A DNA stretch of 24,334 nt from a virus. A program made the translations under genes and the position numbers. The stretch covers positions 1-24,334 of IMG/VR virus record IMGVR_UViG_3300020219_000067. One strand, given 5' to 3'. Below are positions 14,986 through 22,111 of this stretch, one piece after another (positions within the stretch are counted from its first letter, which is position 1; the number at the start of each line of letters is the position of its first letter). The notes under the pieces are model-generated. The model saw only the letters and a program-made list of their open reading frames with translations, was not told the origin of the DNA and did not search any database.

Positions 14986-15259
14986 TGTGAACCCCCGTCG
15001 CGTTCTCACTTTCCGAACGAACGGGTCTCTGATTTGATCCACACCCATGACAGAATCACGGATGAGGGTAGCTGCTTCGAAACCGGAGACCCTCACCCGT
15101 CCCCGGCAGAGCTGGAACTCTGCCGGGGACACCTTTTACCGATGGGGATTCGGCTTGCGCCAGGCCTACGGTGCGGCCATTGATTTCAAGGTCTCCCTCA
15201 CCCCCGCAGCGTTCAGCCTATGCGCCCCGGCGCATGACAGATTGGCGCTGCGCGCTGAA
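14986..15259. other. Non-coding gap between cII-like and cro-like genes
   Basis: The 274 bp hold the hairpin at 15101-15128 and an outer inverted pair, GGAGACC at 15085-15091 and GGTCTCC at 15190-15196. I see no credible gene. The open frames crossing it lack ribosome sites. Confidence 0.5.
15101..15128. terminator. Strong 11-bp hairpin between cro-like and cII-like genes
   Basis: A perfect inverted repeat, CCCCGGCAGAG and CTCTGCCGGGG, around a 6-nt loop. On the plus strand TTTT follows six bases later; on the minus strand, the direction of the early transcript, no T-run follows. It lies between the Cro-like and CII-like genes, where lambda has tR1. It could be a weak terminator of leftward early transcription or a plus-strand terminator. 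Confidence 0.55.
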
Positions 15260-15481
15260 TTAGTTGGCAACCTCCGCAGCCGTGGCCGATGCATAGATTT
15301 TCTTAAGGCTGAGTCGAGGGAATTTCTGCTGAAGCAAGATGGCCAGCCGGGGGCTGGGCATCTTGTTGCCAAGCTCCCACTGGCTAACAGTCGCCTTGGT
15401 AATTCCAAGCGATTCGGCCAATCCGCGCTGAGATAGTCGGCGGGCTTGGCGTGCTGCGCGGATTGGATGCGGGTTGTCCAT
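15260..15481 (-). CDS. Cro-like repressor (XRE-type HTH)
   Basis: A 73-residue protein made almost wholly of a lambda-repressor-like helix-turn-helix: LSQRGLAESLGITKATVSQW, then ELGNKMPSPRLAILLQQKF. It is divergent from the CI-like gene, with 80 bp between them. Its recognition helix (TKATVSQWELGNK) is nearly the same as that of the CI-like protein (TKSAISQWELGNK), so both should bind the same operators. The start at 15481 (MDNPHPIRAARQ) was taken because it begins a normal domain. The upstream in-frame ATG at 15544 would run through the operator region. Confidence 0.82.
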   Translation of the reverse strand: MDNPHPIRAARQARRLSQRGLAESLGITKATVSQWELGNKMPSPRLAILLQQKFPRLSLKKIYASATAAEVAN

Positions 15482-15561
15482 ATGCGAACGGTATACCCAC
15501 AGTGTGACCGTGTCAACCAATCGGATACACCGTTTGAGTACCAAGGGAATACCCTTGCATC
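15482..15561. promoter_or_regulatory. CI/Cro operator and early promoter region
   Basis: The 80 bp between the divergent repressors. On the minus strand TTGACA (15511-15516) is followed 15 bp later by TATACC (15490-15495), a likely early promoter whose -10 lies in the palindrome GGTATACC (15490-15497). The related elements GAACGGTATACCC (plus) and AAACGGTGTATCC (minus, about 15523-15535) form a candidate operator pair. A second palindrome, AAGGG-AATA-CCCTT, covers 15543-15556 just before the CI-like start. Confidence 0.6.
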
Positions 15562-15993
15562 ATGAAGGCCGGGGCCAGATTCGGGGAGCGATTTAGAGAC
15601 GCGCGTACGGCCGCGCGCCTGTCCCAAGATGTGCTTGCCGATCGATTGGGAATTACCAAATCGGCGATCAGCCAGTGGGAGCTGGGCAACAAAGCCCCAC
15701 GGTTTGAGCTATGGGCGTCGATACGTCGCGAACTTGGCGCATCGTTGGATCAACTCATTTGCGGTGACTCTTTGCCACGATCTGGCGCATTGCGCAGCGC
15801 AGAACAATCGCCGGTGTATCAGATTGGTAAGGTCTCTCCAGCGGACCACAGGAGTCGCCAAATCGTTCAGCTTTTTGGGCAACTAAGCGAATCGCAACAG
15901 AAGGCTATGGTTGAACTTATGCGCAGCATTGTTCCAACTCAAGCGGATCACACTGATCGACGCCGCCAAAAGAAAGCGGAGCCCCGCGCCTGA
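15562..15993 (+). CDS. CI-like phage repressor (XRE-type HTH)
   Basis: A 143-residue plus-strand protein. The N-terminal 65 residues are a helix-turn-helix domain: FRDARTAARLSQDVLADRLG, then ITKSAISQWELGNKAPRFEL. The C-terminal part is short and helical (QIVQLFGQLSESQQKAMVEL) and ends in a basic tail. It lacks the Ser/Lys S24 peptidase domain of lambda CI, so induction by RecA-style self-cleavage is unlikely. It is more like the short C2-type or oligomerising repressors. The ATG follows a palindrome closely and no normal ribosome site is evident, so the message may be leaderless. Confidence 0.82.
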   Translation: MKAGARFGERFRDARTAARLSQDVLADRLGITKSAISQWELGNKAPRFELWASIRRELGASLDQLICGDSLPRSGALRSAEQSPVYQIGKVSPADHRSRQIVQLFGQLSESQQKAMVELMRSIVPTQADHTDRRRQKKAEPRA

Positions 15994-16002
15994 CGCTAAT
16001 GG

Positions 16003-16029
16003 AGCGGTGGGCGCAATTGGCCCACCGCT
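16003..16029. terminator. Hairpin terminator between converging genes
   Basis: A perfect 10-bp stem, AGCGGTGGGC and GCCCACCGCT, with a 7-nt loop GCAATTG. It lies 10 bp after the CI-like stop and 22 bp before the end of the converging secreted-protein gene. No T-run follows. A bidirectional terminator is likely from position. Confidence 0.6.
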
Positions 16030-16050
16030 GACTAGGTCATAGGCAATTGG

Positions 16051-16434
16051 TCAGGGCGAACCACGCGGGACACGCTCGAACGTGTCGAACGGGCTGATCT
16101 TTGCTACTCCGGTCTGGGCCCGATTAACTTGGTTGCGCAGCACCATGATCACCCCCGCCGGGGTCTCGAACACGTCCGATACGTAGCCCAGAACTGTGAA
16201 ACTGCCACTCTCAGCGACCGCTGAAAATCTACGGATCGGCAGCGCAGCCAAGTCGCAATACACAAGCCGCACTTCATTTGCACTCAGTGAGTAGGCGTAG
16301 TTGCACACGCCATTCGTCGCCGTGACCACATCAAGGCGAATCAATGGCGGATCCTCAGCCATCACCATACCCGGCACAGCACACATCGCCAGCGCCAACA
16401 GAACGCGCGGCATCAAACTCTTCATCCCTTGCAT
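16051..16434 (-). CDS. Small secreted protein, candidate lysogenic-conversion (moron) gene
   Basis: A 127-residue protein with a signal peptide: a basic start, the hydrophobic core VLLALAMCAVPGMV, and likely cleavage after MA in GMVMAEDPP. The mature part is small and beta-rich, with two cysteines (GVCNYAYSL and LVYCDLAAL) that may form a disulfide in the periplasm. The start at 16434 has AGGGG 7 nt upstream. It sits next to the repressor and the serine recombinase, a position where phages often keep genes expressed in the lysogen. No family recognised. Confidence 0.65.
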   Translation of the reverse strand: MQGMKSLMPRVLLALAMCAVPGMVMAEDPPLIRLDVVTATNGVCNYAYSLSANEVRLVYCDLAALPIRRFSAVAESGSFTVLGYVSDVFETPAGVIMVLRNQVNRAQTGVAKISPFDTFERVPRGSP

Positions 16435-16443
16435 AAATTACCC

Positions 16444-18084
16444 CTACGCTGCGTGCCGCTTGAGACAAAACCGCGGCAACCGTGAGACCACAATGGCGGT
16501 TCGTAGTAAGGAGTGCTCGGGGAGCCAATTCGCAGCACTATGAACCGAGATGGGCTGGGCAACCAGCCGCGTTGGATCGTAGCGGATCTCCACGGTGTCG
16601 GCCTGAACAGTGATCGACTTAACGAACCGTGAATAAAACGAGCGGCTCGTCTTGGCATTTTCGGTGTCAAGCAATTCGCCTCGTAGAAACTCGGCCAGAT
16701 CCACCAACGACGCATCGTCCATGTGCACTCGGCGCGACGGAACGGTCTCCAGGGCAGCGATTTCAGCCTCTAACGCTTTCATGATCGCGCTGTTGTCGCG
16801 AAGACGTGGCGCTATGTCGGCTAGGTCGGGCGCATCCCTGCCCTGCACCTCCAGAACGTCCAGCAAGCGCTTATTGCGCAGCTGGACTGAAGACAGGCGC
16901 TTGGTCAGTTCCGATCGCTTCTTGCCGCGTTCTGCGACGTAAGCGACCGCCTCTGCTTCGATCGCATCCGCCACAACGCGCATATTCTCTGGTGTGATGA
17001 CCTGATCGACAATAATTTCCGACATCCACGGGTCCAAGACGTCGGCACGAATGCGCCTGGACTCGCAATCCTTGTGCTTTAACGATCGCTGGCAGTTGTA
17101 ATAGGCGTATTGCTTGCTCCGCCCTCGAGCCGTCTCTATCTGCATTGCTTGCCCACACAAACCGCAGCGCATCAAGCCGGTGAAAGCATGCGTGCTTCTC
17201 GAACTCCCAGCATCACCGGTTTGCTGAGGACTCGAAGCAGCGATGATTGCCTGCACACGCTCCCAATGCTCGACGGGAATCAACGGAGGATAAGCGTCGA
17301 CAACAACCCACGCCGACGGGTCCTTTATTCGACCGCCGCGAGCTTTTCGGCCGTAGATGGTGCGCCCGATCACCATCGGGTTTTTAAGAATGTACAGAAC
17401 GCTGGTCTTGTCCCATTTTTTGCCGTCGCGCCTCACAGCGCCCAGGCTATTTAGCGCCTCGCTTATCTGAGTTGCACCGAAGCCGTTTGCACGGCGATCG
17501 AACATCTCGATGACCCACGGCGACTCGTTTTCGTTGGGCACCAAGCGGCGACGCTTGGGTTGCACTAAATCGGGTACCACTTTGAATCCATAGGGGGCAA
17601 CGCCGCCGCAGAAAAATCCGCACTTGGCGTTCCTGACCATTGATCGAGTCGTGTCTTTCGATGTGCCACGCGACTTCGCTTCATCCATGACCTCAAACAT
17701 CGAATCGAGCAGCCACCCTTCATCGGTTTCAAGGTCGATATCGGCAGACGTGTAGATTAGTCGTACGCCGCCGGCGGTCAGCTCTCGTTTGCGCGTCATC
17801 GCTTCGAATCTGTTTCGCGCGAAACGAGAGCTCGACCAAGTGATCAGATAATCGACCTCGGTAACCACGCAGAACTCGACCGCATCATCGAATGTCGGGC
17901 GATTGCTTTCCTTAAACGCCGACCGACCGCCGTCAACGAAGGAGCGAACCACTGCGGCGCCTAGCTCGGCAGCTTTACGGACCCCGGCTTCGACCTGTGA
18001 TGGAATAGACACGTCGGCCGAGGCCTGTTTTCGATCGCTAACGCGGGCATAGAGCACCGCAGTCTTGGTGCCGGGTTGTGTCAT
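16444..18084 (-). CDS. Large serine recombinase (integrase)
   Basis: A 546-residue large serine recombinase. The catalytic domain begins VLYARVSDRKQ, with the nucleophile at Ser16. It continues through YLITWSSSRFARNRFE and the GTSKDTTRSMVRNAK region to the recombinase domain (GGVAPYGFKVV, VLYILKNPMVIGRTIYG). A zinc ribbon follows (MRCGLCGQAM, then YYNCQRSLKHKDC), and after it a coiled-coil region (residues about 400-450). Such enzymes join attP and attB in one direction without host factors and need a directionality factor to excise. It is coupled by ATGA to the gene upstream. Its neighbour at 18779 is an unrelated tyrosine integrase. Confidence 0.9.
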   Translation of the reverse strand: MTQPGTKTAVLYARVSDRKQASADVSIPSQVEAGVRKAAELGAAVVRSFVDGGRSAFKESNRPTFDDAVEFCVVTEVDYLITWSSSRFARNRFEAMTRKRELTAGGVRLIYTSADIDLETDEGWLLDSMFEVMDEAKSRGTSKDTTRSMVRNAKCGFFCGGVAPYGFKVVPDLVQPKRRRLVPNENESPWVIEMFDRRANGFGATQISEALNSLGAVRRDGKKWDKTSVLYILKNPMVIGRTIYGRKARGGRIKDPSAWVVVDAYPPLIPVEHWERVQAIIAASSPQQTGDAGSSRSTHAFTGLMRCGLCGQAMQIETARGRSKQYAYYNCQRSLKHKDCESRRIRADVLDPWMSEIIVDQVITPENMRVVADAIEAEAVAYVAERGKKRSELTKRLSSVQLRNKRLLDVLEVQGRDAPDLADIAPRLRDNSAIMKALEAEIAALETVPSRRVHMDDASLVDLAEFLRGELLDTENAKTSRSFYSRFVKSITVQADTVEIRYDPTRLVAQPISVHSAANWLPEHSLLRTAIVVSRLPRFCLKRHAA

Positions 18085-18563
18085 TGCTGAACCCTGATTT
18101 TTGCCACGATTTTATGCAAGTGAGACAGGCCCACGTCTTCACCAAGCGCAGACTTCACCCGTGCACGAATTTCAGCCGACGAGAAGCCATCGGCGAGCAT
18201 CGATTTGATCATCAGATTGCGCTGCAGGCGCATGTACTGTCGAAAACTCGGGAGTGATATCCGGTTGCGTTCGTCCATCCAAGCCTCGCTGCTGGTCAGC
18301 AAGCGCCACACCGCAACGAATTGGTCGAATCCGATCAGCTCTGCGACGCCTAGCCATGCGGCGCTCAAACGCAGACCGCGCAACTCCGCAACGCGTGGGT
18401 CGCTGCTCGGCGAGAAATCCAAAGCACTGCAGGTCTGCTGGTACCCACCCCACCCCGACAGGGTCGAGATGGCCGCTTGCCGAGCCCCCGGGGGTGGCAG
18501 TTGGCCGCGGGAATGGGCATCAGCCGCACCAGGTGCCGCGGGAATTGCATTCGAGCTTCGCAT
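18081..18563 (-). CDS. Hypothetical protein coupled to the serine recombinase
   Basis: A 160-residue protein starting MRSSNAIPAAPGAADAHSRG, translationally coupled to the serine recombinase by ATGA at 18081-18084. The first 45 residues are low-complexity. The middle is helical (GVAELIGFDQFVAVWRLLTS). The C-terminus resembles a helix-turn-helix: RLQRNLMIKSMLADGFSSAE, then IRARVKSALGEDVGLSHLHK. A regulator of the recombinase, or its directionality partner, is a reasonable guess from position only. The true start may lie further in, since the first part looks disordered. Confidence 0.6.
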   Translation of the reverse strand: MRSSNAIPAAPGAADAHSRGQLPPPGARQAAISTLSGWGGYQQTCSALDFSPSSDPRVAELRGLRLSAAWLGVAELIGFDQFVAVWRLLTSSEAWMDERNRISLPSFRQYMRLQRNLMIKSMLADGFSSAEIRARVKSALGEDVGLSHLHKIVAKIRVQQ

Positions 18564-18778
18564 TTAACTGTTCTGACCTGCTGACAAGCCGCGACCCTGT
18601 AGCCCCTTGCAGCGCACAACCTTCGCTTTTGTAGAGAAAGCGAAACTCACATAGTTCTAGGAAGATACAAACTTAGCCCGCTTTCGTTCAGATATTCGAC
18701 CACGTCCACACCCCTGTGAAAACATAGCATAAATGCATGGGCGGGCTTCCGGGTCTTTGATTTCCGGGCAGACGATGT
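18564..18778. other. Intergenic region between two recombinases, with hairpin
   Basis: A 215-bp region upstream of the serine-recombinase operon and downstream of the tyrosine integrase. It has an 8-bp perfect inverted repeat, TTCGCTTT (18622-18629) and AAAGCGAA (18637-18644). It also has a direct repeat TTCCGGG near 18750-18773. It is AT-richer than its surroundings, as expected for a promoter and possible attP. I cannot define the core. Confidence 0.45.
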
Positions 18779-19804
18779 TCAAGCGTGTCCGGGCTTGGCC
18801 TTTGCAATATCTCGCACCGATTCGAGTAGTTGGTTTTTCATTTTCGCGAGCGGATTGGAGCGGTCGACAATTTCGCGCAAACGGCGTGCGGCTAAGTGCG
18901 TGTAGATCGCGGTCGACTTCGGATCCTCATGGCCAAGCAACGCCTGGCGCTGAAGAATGTCGACGCTCGACTCAGCAAGCTCGGTGCCGTACAGGTGTCG
19001 GGCTGCATGCGGGTGTAGCTTGCTGCGATGGATGCCGGCGCGTTCGCCATTGCGTTCAATCACGTATCGCAGACCGCGTGCGCTTATACGACGACGTTCG
19101 CCGTGGAATTCGTGCGTCGGTATGGATCCACTGTTCAACGAGACGAACAGAACTTGGTCACCCGTCGCTGTGCTGCGATCCAGCGCGGCCAGGTCGGGGT
19201 GAGCCAGATAGGCCTGCAACAGCGTCGCGGCTTCGCTCGGCACGGGTACCAAGCGCTCATTGCCACCCTTCTCTTTAACAGAAACGGTGAGCTGGTTGTG
19301 CGTCCAAGTAAGTGCCGATTCGTTGAGCCCTGTCAGGCCAGAGACACGCATGCCGCAGCCGATGAACATGGCAATCATCGATGCATCACGCAGGCCGGCG
19401 AACGTGCCGATGTCCGGCGCCATCAGCAAACGTTCGGCATCCTGCAGCGACATACCCACTGGCAAACGTCGGCCGACCTTGGGGTAGTCCAGATCCTTTG
19501 CGACCGGTTTGCAAGCGCCCTGCGCTGCGGCATATCCATAGAAGTTCTTGATCGCCGACACCATCGGGCGCCTGGCCCGTGGGGCGAGTCCGGCTGCGTG
19601 GGCCACGGGTCCAGTGAATTCGGCCAGGTCGTTCGGTTTGAGCTGCAATAACGTCAGCTGCTTCTCTTTTGCCGCCCATTTTGACAGGCGCTCGATGATC
19701 TCGCCGTACTTTGCCACGGTGGCCTCTGCGCGTCCGCGATTGTGCTGCAGCCACTCAAGCCAACGGCGGGTCAATTCGAGCTCGGTCAAAATGGGTGGTG
19801 GCAT
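18779..19804 (-). CDS. Phage integrase, tyrosine recombinase
   Basis: A 341-residue tyrosine recombinase when started at ATG 19804 (MPPPILTELELTRRWLEWLQ). The SAM-like core-binding domain is residues about 1-100 (RAEATVAKYGEIIERLSKW). The catalytic domain has Arg in GCGMRVSGLTGL, a Lys in SVKEKGGNERLVPV, H-x-x-R in LHPHAARHLYGTEL, His in ALLGHEDPKS and the nucleophile Tyr in TAIYTHLAARR. This is a XerC/D- or phage-type enzyme. An extended frame to 19900 exists, but its extra codons are built from the CGTGGAA repeats (NVEVVE), so I regard them as upstream DNA. Two integrases side by side suggest either nested elements or a spare recombination system. Confidence 0.85.
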   Translation of the reverse strand: MPPPILTELELTRRWLEWLQHNRGRAEATVAKYGEIIERLSKWAAKEKQLTLLQLKPNDLAEFTGPVAHAAGLAPRARRPMVSAIKNFYGYAAAQGACKPVAKDLDYPKVGRRLPVGMSLQDAERLLMAPDIGTFAGLRDASMIAMFIGCGMRVSGLTGLNESALTWTHNQLTVSVKEKGGNERLVPVPSEAATLLQAYLAHPDLAALDRSTATGDQVLFVSLNSGSIPTHEFHGERRRISARGLRYVIERNGERAGIHRSKLHPHAARHLYGTELAESSVDILQRQALLGHEDPKSTAIYTHLAARRLREIVDRSNPLAKMKNQLLESVRDIAKAKPGHA

Positions 19805-19811
19805 TTCCCGG

Positions 19812-20164
19812 CGTGGAACGTGGAAGTAGGGGTCAGATTGCCCGCAAACCCGCGTGGTTGCAAGGTTTATGAGTTCCACGACTTCCACGTTTTGGACCAT
19901 ATACGAAGGTGAAAACGTGGAAGTGCTTTTCGCTCAAACGTTTGTTTGCGTGGAACTCTCTTTGCTAGGTCCTCTATATATCTCTCTCTTTTAAATCAAT
20001 CTCTTAGAGAGAGAGAATAGGGGAATGTGAACAAATAGTGAAGTGTAACTATTTGGCTAAAACGTGGAAGCTGGAAACAATAAACGTGGAAGTTTTAGGC
20101 AAGAACGTGGAGGGTCTCTTGTGACCGATCAATGGGTTACAAATTGAAAAGGCCAATTTCCACG
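19812..20164. repeat. Cluster of CGTGGAA direct and inverted repeats
   Basis: The heptamer CGTGGAA or its complement occurs nine times exactly: plus strand 19812, 19819, 19916, 19949, 20063 and 20085; minus strand 19874, 19883 and 20158. There is one near copy at 20106 (CGTGGAG). The fuller consensus is AAACGTGGAAGT. Chance would give well under one copy in 350 bp. The array covers the region upstream of the integrase gene and could be integrase arm sites, an iteron-like origin or a regulator array. An AT-rich stretch with a TC/AG inverted repeat lies in its middle. Confidence 0.75.
19981..20016. repeat. TC-repeat/AG-repeat inverted structure
   Basis: TCTCTCTCT (19981-19989) can pair with the AG run at 20006-20016 across an AT-rich loop. 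It lies in the lowest-GC part of the window, between the CGTGGAA repeats. It could be a cruciform, a terminator for either side, or a DNA-unwinding element. Confidence 0.45.
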
Positions 20165-20379
20165 GAATTGCGCACCTCCCACCCCATACTTTTAGCTGAA
20201 ATCGGCCCGTTTTCCCTCTTAAGGGGTCCGGGGTCGACCATCAGGGCAGGCAGCGGCGCGCACCAATGGAGTAAAAGGGCCGGCTGGGCACGCAGCCCAG
20301 GGCGTCGAGCGTCATCGACGGCACGATTTTATATGGACATATACAATAGGAACGAACGGCCCGCTTGTGGAGAAATACT
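20165..20379. promoter_or_regulatory. Upstream region of the plus-strand gene, with palindrome
   Basis: There is no gene here. TATATG-GA-CATATA (20330-20343) is a perfect palindrome, and TACAAT (20342-20347) could be a -10 box for the gene that starts at 20380. No convincing -35 is seen. The palindrome overlapping the -10 suggests an operator. Confidence 0.4.
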
Positions 20380-20664
20380 GTGGGAAAAAAACAGACAGGC
20401 GCAGCACCAGGTCGGCCATCGACGCGGTTGCCGTCAACCCCGGCTGGGCACGCGCAGGACTGGCAAGAGCAGCACGTGCGCGCTGGCGGCAGCATCCGTC
20501 GGGTGACGCTTTACAGCGCTGCTACGCGGGCGCTGGTGTCGATGGCACGTCCGCGCAAAGCCAGCGCGCTGATCGACAAGCTACTGATCGCAGAGTGGCT
20601 GCTGCGCAACCCAGGCAAGACGGTCCAGGACCTATTGCCGAAGAAACGGCCGCGTACAGGCTGA
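20380..20664 (+). CDS. Small basic protein of unknown function (plus strand)
   Basis: A 94-residue protein with a GTG start at 20380. GGAG lies 8 nt upstream, and a palindrome-overlapped -10 lies about 33 bp upstream. The sequence is basic, with a Pro/Thr-rich N-terminus (GKKQTGAAPGRPSTRLPS) and a helical end (MARPRKASALIDKLLIAEWL, then LRNPGKTVQDLLPKKRPRTG). It may be a small DNA-binding protein. It is one of only two plus-strand genes in the window, the other being the CI-like repressor, so it may be expressed in the lysogen. An alternative frame (20367-20738) overlaps it and looks less protein-like. Confidence 0.45.
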   Translation: MGKKQTGAAPGRPSTRLPSTPAGHAQDWQEQHVRAGGSIRRVTLYSAATRALVSMARPRKASALIDKLLIAEWLLRNPGKTVQDLLPKKRPRTG

Positions 20665-20734
20665 AAGTTGGCGAGCAACGGGAGACATCTCGAAACTTTG
20701 GCACGCTGGCGGGCGTGTGTGGCGCCACTGATGA

Positions 20735-21097
20735 TTAGTAGCTGCCACCCGTGCGGCCTAGTGGATCCACACTACTCGACGACGCCGGCGCCGGCGCCGC
20801 GCCAATCTTGATCACGCCGACTCGCTCGAGTCGACGCAGACACGCTGCACAGCTGCTACGGCGCTCTTCACACCGAGCGTACTGCCCTGCGGCGATCTCG
20901 ATGGTCAAATGCGCCAGCGCATCCCAGTCGCCAGAGCCGTCCGCGCGTGTCTGCCATACGGGCAAGGCCGGGCAGGGTTCGAAACAGAATGCGCTGCAGC
21001 TGCTGGGGTAGGGCTCAGTGACCGAGCGCTTGGTTAACCCGCCGCACGCGGACAGGGTCAGCAACGCAATCGACAGGCAGAGGCGTAGCGACTTCAT
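20735..21097 (-). CDS. Rz1: Outer-membrane spanin lipoprotein (Rz1-like)
   Basis: A 120-residue lipoprotein: signal segment MKSLRLCLSIALLTLSACGG with the lipobox LSAC and lipidation at Cys18. Further cysteines follow (SSCSAFCFEPCP, SSCAACLRRL), and the end is Ser/Pro/Ala-rich. It starts inside the 3' end of the Rz-like gene in another frame (83-bp overlap), the hallmark of Rz/Rz1 pairs. With Rz it spans the periplasm and fuses inner and outer membranes in the last step of lysis. It is longer than lambda Rz1 (60 residues). GGAG lies 10 nt before the ATG. Confidence 0.75.
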   Translation of the reverse strand: MKSLRLCLSIALLTLSACGGLTKRSVTEPYPSSCSAFCFEPCPALPVWQTRADGSGDWDALAHLTIEIAAGQYARCEERRSSCAACLRRLERVGVIKIGAAPAPASSSSVDPLGRTGGSY

Positions 21098-21401
21098 GGC
21101 TGGAATACTCCGAGTTGAGTTTATGCAATGCGCGCTCGATCGAGGTCAGGCGTTTCATTTGAGCGGCGTCGTCGACCGCGGCGAGCGTGCCGAGCATCGA
21201 CACGTTTGCAATCCAGTTTTCTTGAGCGCTGATCAGATCGTCGCGAGCCTTTTTATCGGCGGTGGTCTTGGCTTCGGCCAGCGCCGTCTCGTAAGCGTCG
21301 CTCACTTGGTCCCGATGCCACGCATAGATCAATCCGAACAGCAGCATCAGGCCGAGCACAGCGCGCTGGGCCCAGAGAAATTTAAGGAAGGCGGTGGTCA
21401 T
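21015..21401 (-). CDS. Rz: Inner-membrane spanin (Rz-like)
   Basis: A 128-residue protein with one N-terminal membrane anchor (AVLGLMLLFGLIYAW) and a charged periplasmic coiled-coil-like region (DQVSDAYETALAEAKTTADK, then KARDDLISAQENW), the standard i-spanin layout. The start MTTAFLKFLW at 21401 has GAGG 8 nt upstream and an ATGA overlap with the muralytic gene. Its 3' end overlaps the Rz1-like gene. The spanin call rests on architecture and gene order, since spanins share little sequence. Confidence 0.78.
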   Translation of the reverse strand: MTTAFLKFLWAQRAVLGLMLLFGLIYAWHRDQVSDAYETALAEAKTTADKKARDDLISAQENWIANVSMLGTLAAVDDAAQMKRLTSIERALHKLNSEYSSHEVATPLPVDCVADPVRVRRVNQALGH

Positions 21402-22111
21402 TTGGATAACCTCATTCGCTTGATCGCAGTCCACAGCATGAACCCGACGGCCGAGACCAGTATCAGCACACCGCCCAAGACAAAGAAGCTGCCCGTGTTG
21501 ATGTCGCCGCTGTCGATCTTTGCTTTGCCCGCCGCGCGCAAATCGTCGGACGCCTGCTTAACTTCGAACACCAGGTATCCAGCACCGCCGGCGGCGAGAC
21601 CGGCGCCTGTGGCCACGCCGGCGGCGGCGCGGCTCTCGGGCTGAGCACGGAGCGGCGCTGCTGGCGCTACGACACCAGCTCGACGCAGTCCCTCGTCGAT
21701 CACGTCCTGCGCATACCACTCCGTGCGATTCGCTACTGCGGGCTTGCCGTTTTCGTGGTTGATGATCGCCTTGACGATCTCGACCAGGTGAGCGTAGCTC
21801 TGCAAGTCCAGTCGCTGATCCGCATCCAACCCAGAAGCCTTGGTCACCTGCTCCACATAGGCGTTGGTGTTGTTTTCGACCGATGGAGCCCATCGATTGA
21901 TGATGCCCCGAATTGTGTTGATCTTGTGCTTCTTGTCGTAGGTGATCAGGGTGCGCGCCAGAGCGCGGATGCCATCAGGGGCGGACTTGAAGCGACAGAA
22001 GCGGCCGTCGCTGGCTGGCGCGTCTAACCCTTGCCATTGGTAGCGATCGGAATAGTCGATGTTGCCCGGGTTGTTGTTGCGGATGCCGCGCGGCAAGTTG
22101 TTTGTGACCAT
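21398..22111 (-). CDS. Muralytic enzyme/structural protein P5-like with C-terminal membrane segments
   Basis: A 237-residue protein. Residues about 8-140 start PRGIRNNNPGNIDYSDRYQW and continue ASDGRFCRFKSAPDGIRALA and EWYAQDVIDEGLRRAG. The GIRNNNPGN-type start is typical of the lytic (often named structural protein P5) family of phages, which cuts peptidoglycan. After an Ala/Gly-rich linker come two hydrophobic segments, the last being FFVLGGVLILVSAVGFMLW, so it may be membrane-anchored. The start at 22111 has GGAGAG 6 nt upstream. It is next to the spanins, which fits an endolysin. Its membrane segments could also give a holin-like or export role. Confidence 0.72.
   Translation of the reverse strand: MVTNNLPRGIRNNNPGNIDYSDRYQWQGLDAPASDGRFCRFKSAPDGIRALARTLITYDKKHKINTIRGIINRWAPSVENNTNAYVEQVTKASGLDADQRLDLQSYAHLVEIVKAIINHENGKPAVANRTEWYAQDVIDEGLRRAGVVAPAAPLRAQPESRAAAGVATGAGLAAGGAGYLVFEVKQASDDLRAAGKAKIDSGDINTGSFFVLGGVLILVSAVGFMLWTAIKRMRLSK

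Noticed and set aside
19805-19900. Extended N-terminus of the integrase starting at 19900
   Set aside because: The extra codons come from CGTGGAA repeats and no ribosome site precedes 19900; the conserved domain starts after 19804.
19812-20164. CRISPR array
   Set aside because: The repeats are only about 7-12 bp, in both orientations and irregularly spaced, with no cas genes; they fit protein-binding sites better.
18564-20379. tRNA gene as integration target
   Set aside because: No cloverleaf or T-loop sequence was recognised in the integrase region.
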